Origin: Cavenderia fasciculata
Lineage: Eukaryota > Evosea > Eumycetozoa > Acytosteliales > Cavenderiaceae
NCBI RefSeq assembly: GCF_000203815.1
Contig: NW_004457737.1
Location: forward strand, 806,001-870,000
Length of the DNA: 64,000 nt
Reading direction: 5' to 3'
The translations under genes were made by a program, and so were the position numbers. The notes beneath the pieces were generated by a model. The model did not search any database. It was not told where the DNA came from and saw only the letters and a list, made by a program, of their open reading frames with translations. Below, in pieces: positions 38,523-47,408 of the stretch (within the stretch, counting starts at the first letter, position 1; the number at the start of each line of letters is the position of its first letter).

Positions 38523-40187
38523 TTAGACTGCGGATTATGATGATGATGATGATGTTGTTGTTGTTGTTATTGATATTATAGTCATGAGTGAGGATGATGT
38601 TCTTGTAAATTTAATTGATGTTTGTTAATCTGTTCTATCGTAGTTCTTCAATCGAATGGTCTAAAATTCAAGTCATTCAAATGAAATGACACACTTTGCT
38701 TTGTTGTTGGGTTGGAGGATGCAAAGAAAGTGTCAAGCCCTTTTTTGTATTATTTTTAGAACCAACACACACAAAATAGTGAAGAGGGAAGGAAGGAATG
38801 GTTTCTTGTTGATGAGAAGAAAAATCGAATCGCAAAGGAAAGAAAATCTTTGAATTGATGTCTAAAACTAAATTTTAAAAAAAATAGTAATAATATAATA
38901 ATAATAATAACAATAGATAAAAGAGTGTACACTCTTTCCTCTTTGTTTCAAACAACCAACTAACTAAACTAAACTCTTCTCTCTCCTCTTGTATGATTCC
39001 AAACTTTTTTTGTATCGGTTCCCCCTTGGCTGGGAGAGGAGGGAGTTGTTCACATCAGAGCTAAAGGGCCCTTTCCCCCTCTCCTCTTTGGTATAATCGT
39101 TCTTTTAATATTCATGTTCTTTAAAGATTTGAAACAGAAACAAAAAGAAAAGATCCAAACCAAAAACACAAAACAGTGACCAAAAGCTCTTATTTTTTTT
39201 GAATATTCTCTTTTTTTTCTACTTATCATCATGTGACCCCTTTCTTGACGGGTTAACATAATTCTATTTGCAACATCCTTCACTAGTTCTCCTATCTATC
39301 TGATAGATAATAGTCTAAAATGAAATGATAAATCATGATAAATCATGATATATGTCAACGACGATGGCAACAACAAACAATCAATAATAACAACACTACA
39401 ATGAACGAATGATCAATCAAACCCGATAATGCATCACTCAATCAAAATCAAATCGATTATCATATCCCACCAACCAACCAGCCAACCATCAAATTTTCCT
39501 CTCTCTCTCTCTACCACTTCGAATCGTACAACTAGTTATTTTTGTTTGATGGTAATAGTACGCACTTACACGCTTGCGCAATAACAATGTGGGAGTGTTT
39601 TGGTTCTACTCGTTTACTTTTTTAGTAAACCAACACTACTATTATTTGTATTTTCTTTTCAAAATCATCATTCAGTTCAATCCTCCTCCTCCTCCCTATT
39701 GTTACAGAGAGGATACTCTATGTGTATTGGATATATTCTAAAAGAAAAAAAAGTATATTATAATGAATGAATGCGTAAAAACACAATTAACAATTAATTA
39801 TCATCATTCTTGATTGTTTGTTTGTTTGTTAGTCAGTCAGTGTCTGTCTTTTGTTAATTTGGGATTAGTATATAGTTGAACAATAATATTTCTTTTTTTT
39901 TTTCTTTCCAAAACAAATAATAATTATTTTTTTTTTTGTAAAATCTATTATTGTAAAACCTTCCAACCAGACATTAAAGATCTATTTTTCTTTTGAATCT
40001 CTATTACTTTTTTTTTTTTTTAAATTACAAAAAAACAATAATAATATTACAATTAAATTAATTAAACAGTACATACAGTAATAATAATAATAATAACAAA
40101 TCAATTTAATTAGTTATTTATTTATTTATTTATTTATTATTTTCCTTTGTGTGTAAATATTTGTTTTTTATTTATTTTAAAAATACA
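38523..40187. other. Divergent promoter region between cblA and MARCH-type gene
   Basis: A 1.67-kb AT-rich region with no gene I can support. It holds TGA/GTT trinucleotide repeats just upstream of cblA, a C/G-richer patch at about 39018-39085, a 10-base tandem repeat (aaatcatgat) near 39326-39350, long T runs near 39892-40020, and TAA and TTTA repeats just before the RING-CH gene. A 77-codon open frame at 39050-39283 on the minus strand is low-complexity and rejected. Confidence 0.5.
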
Positions 40188-41552
40188 ATGTTGGTTGAAT
40201 GTAGATTTTGTTTGGAAGAATTGGAAGTTGAAGAAGGGGATCAACAGCAACATCAACAACAACAACAGACATCATTGGACGACGTAGACCAACCATTGGA
40301 AAAGGTTTCATCATCATCATCAACACAATGTCAATATATGGAATTTACACCAATTGTAAGGTCGAAAAAGAAAAAGAGGGATATTGGAAATAGATTAGTT
40401 CGACCTTGTGCATGCAAGGGGACACAGCAACACGTCCATGTAAAGTGTTTGTGCCAATGGATTGCCAAGTGCAACAAGTGGTATTGCACCATTTGTCAGC
40501 GTGTCTATAACTTGTCACCTTCGCAACTCCATTATTGCGTGGTCAAGTTGCAGCGTCGTGGTGTACTCAAAAACCTGCCACCCATTTATTCGCACAATGA
40601 TTTTTCCAGAAGTAGCTATTTCGTATTGCTTATCATCATGGGTACATTGTCCATGTTGATGTTACCATCAACTCTACCAACTCAGCAGTTGTTACAACCT
40701 CAACAACACTATATTTTGCAATCACCTCATCATCATCATCATAAAAGTATAGTTACTACTACTACGACCATGACTACTACCTCTACTACTGCTGGTGAGG
40801 TAGGTGGAATAGGAGGAGGAATAGGAGGAGGAGGAGGAGGAATGTCAGTACTCTCAATCAGTACTCAACACCACCATCATCCCCATATACTCTCATTTGA
40901 CAATCACTCTTATAGTCATCGAAACAGTCTCTTGTCTACCATTTTAAAGGCTCCCAATCATTTAATCCAAGATCTTTTTTCAAGTTTACCATTCAAGATT
41001 TTAAATAATAATTTAAAATTAACCTTGGATCATTTTTCAATTGACAATCAAAATAATCAAAATCAAAATCAAAATAATAATAATATAGAACATAATAATA
41101 TAGTTTATCCATCAACTAGTACAACTACAACTATAACCAATCAATTGGAATATGAAATGAAAACAAATATTCAATGTCAAATTGATAATAATGGAATTGG
41201 TGTTTTATCAAAATATCATCCTTTAAATTGTTTTAAAGATAAACATCAAAATAATCAAAATAATCAAAATAATAATAATGGATTATTCAAAGTTGAAAAA
41301 GAGAAAAATCAATTTAAATTTAATAATAATCAAAATAATCAAAATAATAATATTCCATATATATTAAATTTGGATCATTATAATATTCCATCAAATATGA
41401 ACAAATCTAAAAATGGTCTTTCAATGACAACAACAACGACAACAAAGACAACAACAACCCATCATCATCATCATTTATTAGAATCTGTACCCATTTCAAC
41501 AAATCAATCACCTCTAATTGATTTGTTTTGCAATATTATACAAATATGTTAA
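40188..41552 (+). CDS. RING-CH (MARCH-type) membrane-associated E3 ligase
   Basis: A single exon of 454 residues from the ATG at 40188; the frame is open 13 codons further upstream but has no ATG there. The protein opens with MLVECRFCLEE and closes the C4HC3 RING-CH after a Gln/Ser insert: RPCACKGTQQHVHVKCLCQWIAKCNKWYCTICQRVY, with the CxC, HxxC and CxxC pairs all present. A single hydrophobic helix (SYFVLLIIMGTLSMLML) follows at about residue 150. The rest is low-complexity, with Gly runs, His/Thr runs and Asn/Gln-rich repeats of unknown role. MARCH proteins ubiquitinate membrane proteins in endosomes and the ER. One hydrophobic segment is fewer than the two in most MARCH proteins. Confidence 0.85.
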   Translation: MLVECRFCLEELEVEEGDQQQHQQQQQTSLDDVDQPLEKVSSSSSTQCQYMEFTPIVRSKKKKRDIGNRLVRPCACKGTQQHVHVKCLCQWIAKCNKWYCTICQRVYNLSPSQLHYCVVKLQRRGVLKNLPPIYSHNDFSRSSYFVLLIIMGTLSMLMLPSTLPTQQLLQPQQHYILQSPHHHHHKSIVTTTTTMTTTSTTAGEVGGIGGGIGGGGGGMSVLSISTQHHHHPHILSFDNHSYSHRNSLLSTILKAPNHLIQDLFSSLPFKILNNNLKLTLDHFSIDNQNNQNQNQNNNNIEHNNIVYPSTSTTTTITNQLEYEMKTNIQCQIDNNGIGVLSKYHPLNCFKDKHQNNQNNQNNNNGLFKVEKEKNQFKFNNNQNNQNNNIPYILNLDHYNIPSNMNKSKNGLSMTTTTTTKTTTTHHHHHLLESVPISTNQSPLIDLFCNIIQIC

Positions 41553-42236
41553 CAGAGATAGATAGAGAGAGACATAGAGAGAGAATCTAGAAAAAAATTA
41601 AAATTACCCAATGAATAAAAATATCATTTCCCATCAATTGTATAAAAATGATCTATAACCCCCAACAATGATGTAATTATTGGAAATCGTATTCGATTTG
41701 ATTTAAATTGGGCAATAATATTAATATATTTGTTTGTTTTTGGTTTCATTGATTATAGTTCAAAACCAAAATTGATTTATTTATTTATTTTTGGATTGTT
41801 TTATCATACTCTTCAACCTCTCCCCACTTCTTTTGGAATAAATCAAACCACACTCGTTTTCCATTGATGGACTGACAACCAGTAGGGAAAAACAAAAATA
41901 CACTACATACGGATTGTGTGTGTTGAAAATCAATATCCGGTCATTCATTGTTTGTGTGTGTGTGTGTGTGTATGTGTTTACCATTGTGATTTGTCGGACA
42001 TTGTCTGTCTGTCCCCTTTTATCATTTCATCAGCGAATCTGTACAGATCGAATTGTATTCCTTTAATTGGTTCAAGTTTTTAAAACATGATTTATATAAA
42101 AGGATTCATATGAATGTCTTTTAGAAAAAAAAGTATAAATAGATTTGAAAAATCATTAAACTGAAATCAAATCAAATCAAATCTTTTTCTTTAACAATAA
42201 CAATACAATCTTTTAACAAAAAAAAACAATTAAAAC
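41553..42236. other. Intergenic region, low-complexity
   Basis: A 684-base AT-rich region between two plus-strand genes. It has GA repeats just after the RING-CH stop codon, a GT microsatellite near 41954-41972 with a CA-like context, and an AAATC pentanucleotide repeat near 42165-42184 just before the small membrane-protein gene. No gene is supported. Confidence 0.5.
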
Positions 42237-42532
42237 ATGTTATATAGTATGTTTTTTAAACCTAATGGTTCTTTAAGACTATTATTAATTAATTATCTTT
42301 TTTTTCTTTTTTTTTCTTTTTTTTTTCAATAGAATCCTTGGCATCAATTGGATCACCAAAATCCATGTCTTTTTCCAATTCAAATATGGCTAGCAATGTA
42401 GGTGGAGGAGGAGCATCTCAATCATCCAATAAACCTCAATTCTTTTGGCTTTTGGCTGTACCTTTAATTGCTACTCTGGTACGTGGTGGATTGGATATTG
42501 GACATGAGGTCTGGAATGAAAATAGAGGTTAA
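42237..42532 (+). CDS. Small single-helix membrane protein, 69 residues
   Basis: Two exons, 42237-42246 and 42333-42532. Exon 1 is only 10 coding bases (atgttatata) followed by a GTATGT donor; the acceptor is CAATAG after a long T-rich tract. The protein starts MLYKSLASIGSPKSMSFSNS, then a Gly/Ser stretch, one hydrophobic helix (FFWLLAVPLIATLVRGG) and a short polar end, DIGHEVWNENRG. The Ser-rich start followed by a Gly run resembles the small hssA/2C/7E-type dictyostelid proteins, which also have tiny first exons, but the membrane segment is not part of that family as I know it. No function can be assigned. Without the first exon the frame has only an internal ATG. Confidence 0.65.
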
Positions 42533-42685
42533 AAACAAACAAAACATTATCTCTCTTTTTCTTCTCTCTCTTTTTTTCTCCTCTCCATTTTCTTAATTAA
42601 TAAATTTAGTTATTTAAAATTTAATTTAAATCAAATTCATTGGGCTTTTGTTGTGAACAAAATAATCAAAACTTTTTCTTTTTTC

Positions 42686-45036
42686 ATGAATCATTTTTCA
42701 AAGATGAGTAAACAACAACCAACCTTTTTATTTAAATGTATCATTCATAATGTACATTTAAGGAATTTAGTATTTAAACATGTAAAGAGTATTCATAGAC
42801 AACTAAAGATAGATACTGTCAAATCAAATGATTTAACAACATTGTATGATTACATCAAATATGGTCAAACTGATCTATTTATCAAGCAATTTGATCGTCT
42901 ATATCAATTCATTCAATCTTTGGATCATACTTTTTTAAAATCAAAACAATTTAAAAAGATACCTAATTTACATGTATGTAAAAAGATGACGATAATATAG
43001 TTGATAACATATATATATATATATCTAACTTTTATTACTTTCTTTTCTTTTCTTTTCTTTTTCTATGTATTTAGAATGAAAAATATTATTTTAAAAGATT
43101 ATATTGGGTATTTCATATAGTATTTCAAAAGAGTAATCATGTAGCATTGAAATATATGATTGATAGACTTTGTATTACAAAACAAGATTTTCAATCTTAC
43201 AAGTTACACTTTGAAACCTATCCATTCAAATGTACACCTGAAATGTATCGCGTCTTGTCTGATGCAAACTTTACACATGTCGTACCTTTACTCTCACATG
43301 AAATGATCAATGCATTGATCAAAATTGGTGATTGCGAACAATTGGAATTGTATCTATCAAAATTAAAAGAGGAATCTTTTAAAAAAATAATAATATCACC
43401 ATCATCAAATCATCGTCCATTTAGATATTCTTTTAGAGATTTGATTAAAAATAATCAAAATCAAGAGATCATATTCATTATGAATAGAATATTTTTAAAA
43501 TATGGAATCAATGTTTATGGTGAAATATTCATTGCGGCATTGGAAAATAATCATTTTAATATTATAAAATGGATAGTAGATTGTTTGGACAAATCTATAT
43601 TGATAGAGATTTTCGATGACGATGATGATGTATTTTATGTATTGGAGAGGTATGGTAAAAAGGAAATACTAGAGCTTTTACCATTACCTGAAACGGTACC
43701 TTTTACAGCTAGTGGTTGTGAATCTGTAAAACAAGGTAATCTAGATTTCCTATCCTATTATTTAAATTGTAAACATCAAAAAGATCGTTATTTGGTTGGA
43801 TTGGTAACAATGGCTCTTAAAGAGGGTAAATTGGATTGTTTGGAACTCTTATTGTCACATAGACATATTTCATTTAATCTAATAGAAGTTTCAATTGAAA
43901 AGATTCATCAAACCATTTTAACAGTTGAATTGGTAAAGAGATTGGTTGGTTTGGGTATCACGGTTGTTCTAACAAATGATATTCTTTTGGATGCAATTCA
44001 AATCGGTCAACTTGAAGAGTTGATTCAAATGGAACAAATTAGTAAATTGCCATTACAGATTTCTCATTTTTCTGGGCTACTAGAAAAAGCAATTCAAAAA
44101 AATTCTATATCATCAATCGATATATTACTATATCATCCACGTTTTCAACCTTTTTTAAATGTTCAACCCATCAGTATTGATATTGGATGTATTAATCAAC
44201 CAAATCATATAAAAACAATTGAATATTTATTCTCAAAATCATTTTCAATTAAATTTCTAATCAATAATTGGGAGAAAATGGATCATGTATTGGTATCAAA
44301 GGCAATACGATCAATTTATTCCTCAACTATAGACATTTTACTAAAGACTGAATTATTTGGTATATTTTTATTGGCAAATGATTTGGATTGGTTGGTAGAA
44401 CAAAATATTCTAGTCACTAGCAATGATGGTCACACAACACCACAATTATCATCATCATTTTTTCAAGATGGATGTAGTATATTGACATTGATTTTTGATC
44501 AGGCTTGTGTTGGTGGTCATTATCAAGCATTGGATTTTCTTTTACGTAATTGTTCACTTGCTCAAATAGATAGACACTTGTCACTTGTCAGTTTGGTCAA
44601 ACTACCAGATGACGATCAATTTGACATTTTTTGGAAAAGAATGGAAAGGTTTACATCAAACTTGACACTTGTCACTCCTATTATACATTCAATCATTCTT
44701 TCACCCAACAAGAAGGATTATAAACCTAAAAGAGCAAAATCGATTGTTAATATTTTTGGATCATTCCCAACAAAGTTGGCAACCATTCAAAAAATACATC
44801 CTCCACCAATCACTAGTTTTGAAGCTTATGCTTTTCCTCATCTCCCAACACTTTTGGATATTTTTTGTTGTAACCCTACTCTACCAAACGTACAAGGTTA
44901 TTCAGTACAAGATTCTCTATTAATCATTCAAATGGCTATTAAAATTGGTTGTATCCCTTCTCTTTCTTGTATTGGTATAAATGATGATAAAAGTCATGAT
45001 TCAATTGTTGATAATAAAAAATGTATTTTAATGTAG
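42686..45036 (+). CDS. Ankyrin-like repeat protein with C-terminal CaaX box
   Basis: Two exons, 42686-42973 and 43075-45036, 749 residues from the first ATG; a second ATG six codons later is possible. The N-terminus (FLFKCIIHNVHLRNLVFKHVKSIH) is the F-box-like helix pair that opens many dictyostelid ankyrin-like proteins. The rest is a series of helix pairs with the ankyrin rhythm: GDCEQLELYLSKL, ENNHFNIIKWIVDCL, VKQGNLDFLSYYLN, LKEGKLDCLELLLSH, IQKNSISSIDILLYHP, GGHYQALDFLLRN. The repeats are too worn for a classical ankyrin match. The protein ends KKCILM, a CaaX box whose final Met favours farnesylation, so membrane attachment is predicted. This is a large lineage-specific family; no specific role is known. 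Confidence 0.8.
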
Positions 45037-45273
45037 AATAAAAATAAAACAACACGAAAATAAAATTATATTTATTGGTGATCAATCTAAAAATCGACAA
45101 CAACAACAGCCGAATAATAATCACAATCATAATAATAATAATAATTTATTATAATAATAATTTATCATCATCATTGTTTTAATCATTTATCATTTTCTTG
45201 ATGAGACGAGAAGAATAGATGAATGAAATTTAAATAGGGACAAAAATTTTCTGTCAAACATCCAATGTGCATT

Positions 45274-45329
45274 GCGTTTATGGTTAAATGGTAAAATATT
45301 TCACAAGGAAGTGTCTAATCATTCCTCTC
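45274..45329 (+). pseudogene. Decayed copy of the tRNA-Gly gene
   Basis: Bases 45254-45278 repeat exactly the 20-base 5' flank and first five bases of the intact tRNA-Gly at 45715 (tcaaacatccaatgtgcatt then gcgtt). The D arm is kept (tatggttaaatggta) but four bases of the anticodon region are lost, and the T arm has drifted so that the ttcga box is gone. It cannot fold as a tRNA. Because the 5' flank is also copied, this is a segmental duplication and not a retrocopy. Confidence 0.8.
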
Positions 45330-45714
45330 CTATTAAAAAAAATAATAATAATTTCAAAAAAAATATATATACCTGTAAAGTTAAAAAATATTTGCTTTGG
45401 ACTGGAAATCATAGGCCAATGATAGTTGGTCTAGATTCATTCTAAACAAGATGACTTTATATTATTATATCATGTGGACAAGATAATATTTTTTCAAATG
45501 AATTTGGCCCTTTGATTTTTTTCAATTTTTTCGTTTTTTTGGACAAATATCTTGGCCCTAACCGAGTCCCTACTTGAGGACTCTGACCCTTTAATATACT
45601 TGTTCAATGAAATTGTCCAATGATAGTTGATATACCAATAAAGTGCTCTATAATTTTTAAAAATATCGGTATAAATACCGCGATTTTTTTCCAATCAAAC
45701 ATCCAATGTGCATT
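45330..45714. other. Spacer between tRNA relic and tRNA-Gly
   Basis: A 385-base spacer. It has a perfect 6-bp hairpin (gagtcc / ggactc, 8-base loop) at about 45564-45583, and directly upstream of the tRNA a 6-bp inverted repeat with two-base centre (cggtat aa ataccg) at 45667-45680. The phrase ccaatgatagttg occurs twice, near 45416 and 45617. The short overlapping frames are not coding. Confidence 0.5.
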
Positions 45715-45785
45715 GCGTTCATGGTTAAATGGTATAATATTTCCCTTCCAAGGAAGTGTCCCGGGTTCGATTCCCGGTGAACGCA
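45715..45785 (+). tRNA. tRNA-Gly (anticodon UCC)
   Basis: A 71-base tRNA with a perfect 7-bp acceptor stem (gcgttca / tgaacgc), discriminator A, D arm with ggttaaatggta, anticodon stem tttcc / ggaag, loop cttccaa with anticodon TCC at 45747-45749, and a perfect T arm ccggg-ttcgatt-cccgg. Both internal promoter boxes are intact. No intron. A T7 tract at 45791-45797, six bases after the gene, is a good Pol III terminator. The tRNA end forms the first unit of the satellite that follows. Confidence 0.96.
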
Positions 45786-46047
45786 CAGGGTTTTTTTAGG
45801 GTTTCCTGTTGCTGCTGGGTGGACGCACAGGGTTTTTTTAGGGTTTCCTGTTGCTGCTGGTGGACGCACAGGGTTTTTTTAGGGTTTCCTGTTGCTGCCG
45901 GTGGACGCACAGGGTTTTTTTAGGGTTTCCTGTTGCTGCCGGTGAACGCACAGGGTTTTTTTAGGGTTTCCTGTTGCTCCCGGTTGCATTGTTTGTTGGT
46001 GGCCACCGGTGAACGCACAGGGTTTTTTTAGGGTTTCCTGTTGCTGC
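45774..46047. repeat. Tandem satellite seeded by the tRNA-Gly 3' end
   Basis: Six units. Period is 42, 41, 41, 41 and then 67 bases. Each unit begins with the last bases of the tRNA (ccggtgaacgca or the variant tggacgca), then caggg, T7, agggtttcctg and ttgctgc. Unit starts (at the acgca word) are 45781, 45823, 45864, 45905, 45946 and 46013. Units are nearly identical, so the array is young. Each unit carries its own T7 tract and an acagg / cctgt stem around it. Between units 5 and 6 is an insert with a 10-bp palindrome (ggtggccacc, 45998-46007). The units give overlapping open frames on the minus strand, which are artefacts of the repeat. Confidence 0.92.
45791..45797 (+). terminator. Pol III T7 terminator of tRNA-Gly
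   Basis: Seven T residues starting six bases after the tRNA discriminator base. Tracts of this length stop RNA polymerase III in dictyostelids and other eukaryotes. The same tract recurs in each downstream satellite unit. Confidence 0.75.
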
Positions 46048-47408
46048 GGTCACCGTTCATTTTTTTCGATATCTACAATACAGTTGATTCGGCCATTTAG
46101 CGATCTTCTCCAATATCAATTGTTTCCAACTTTTATAAATTTCCCTCTCTAATCCTGGCCAAAGGATAATATGATTATTTTTACGATTCCAAAAATATAG
46201 AGTTCAGTCAATGATATCCTTATCCTTCTTTTTTTATCAAAGTTATATCAACTCTTAATTTGTTAAAGGAAATGGAATGAATATTATATTCCTATATATT
46301 ATTATTTTAATTTTTTTTTAATTTTTTTTAATTTTTTATAGTCTCTTGACTTTTATCACACAAACTCATCAATTGAAATTGTTTTATTTTAAAAAGTATT
46401 ACAACAACAACAACAACAATCATATATTGAATAATATTATGATAACCCATTTAGAATAATAGTAGTAATAGTATAAAAGAAAACATTTCTTTCAAAAAAT
46501 GCAAGACAGTAAATGTTAAAGGTTGGTCCAAAGAGGGAGGTGTGCTATACTCATATTCATATGATCAGCTGTCTATAAAAGTAAAAGGTTGATCTCTTGT
46601 CAAAAGAATGAAAAGAACAATTGCTCTTATATATAAATATATATTCAAAGACAATTGTCCTCATTTGCAAGTTGTTGGAGCAATGGTTATAAATTTATTG
46701 AATTTGTTGGTTAGTTTCAAATCTACTACTGTATAGAAATCATATAGTGTTCAATGATGGTACCATCATTGTGAATGACGGCGATAATATCACTCATTTG
46801 TCTATAATGGTAGAGAGAGAGAGACGATTGACAACTACGATCGAGACAATGGTTGTCTTGCTCTTTATAAATATTATCTCTAGTTGGCTGCTTGTGCAAA
46901 GGCTAACTCAAGATTCTAGATTTTTATTTCAACAAGTGATAATCTTATAGGTAGCTACACATCAGTATTCTATAATCCCTATCGGAATGGTTTGTTTGGT
47001 CATTACCTTTCTTTTAATCAAATATGTATGTAATTGAATGAATTAAACAAGCATAAAGGAATTATGACTAATATCTATATGTTTCACATAGATCATTTAT
47101 AAATACATCACTTACTTTTTTATTAATTTCAGCCAATCCTGATCAATTGGATATCAAAAGACATCAAATATTCAATGTTATCCTTGTCCTTCTTTTTTTT
47201 TTTTTATCTGGTATCAAAGATTATACAACTGAACTTTCAGATTACAATATAGGTTGACTCAAAAAAGGGGTACAAACTACTCCAATTCACATGTAATCTA
47301 TCTGTTTGTAGAGATATGCTTTTGAAATCATTAATAATAGGTAGTAATATATATTAACTATTGTCTTTTTCTATTTCTAAATTACTCTTTTATTAATTTT
47401 TATTATTA
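46048..47408. other. Intergenic region with palindrome and diverged direct repeat
   Basis: A 1.36-kb stretch with no supported gene. It contains a perfect 20-bp palindrome at 46752-46771, and two diverged copies of a phrase (tcaatgatatccttatcc near 46205 and tcaatgttatccttgtcc near 47176, each followed by a T run and atcaaag). A 67-codon open frame at 46747-46950 starts inside the palindrome and has no recognisable feature. Confidence 0.5.
46752..46771. repeat. Perfect 20-bp palindrome
   Basis: caatgatggtaccatcattg reads the same on both strands, with no central spacer. The flanking bases do not pair. It lies in non-coding DNA far from any start codon. Confidence 0.85.

Noticed and set aside
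39050-39283. 77-codon minus-strand frame in the cblA upstream region
   Set aside because: Lys/Arg/Phe-rich translation of homopolymer runs; nothing recognisable.
45604-45910. Overlapping minus-strand open frames with repeated Cys/Lys/Gln peptides over the satellite
   Set aside because: They are produced by the 41-base repeat and the tRNA itself; three frames are open at once with no start context.
46747-46950. 67-codon plus-strand frame next to the palindrome
   Set aside because: No family, no bias, no upstream exon; AT-rich chance frame.
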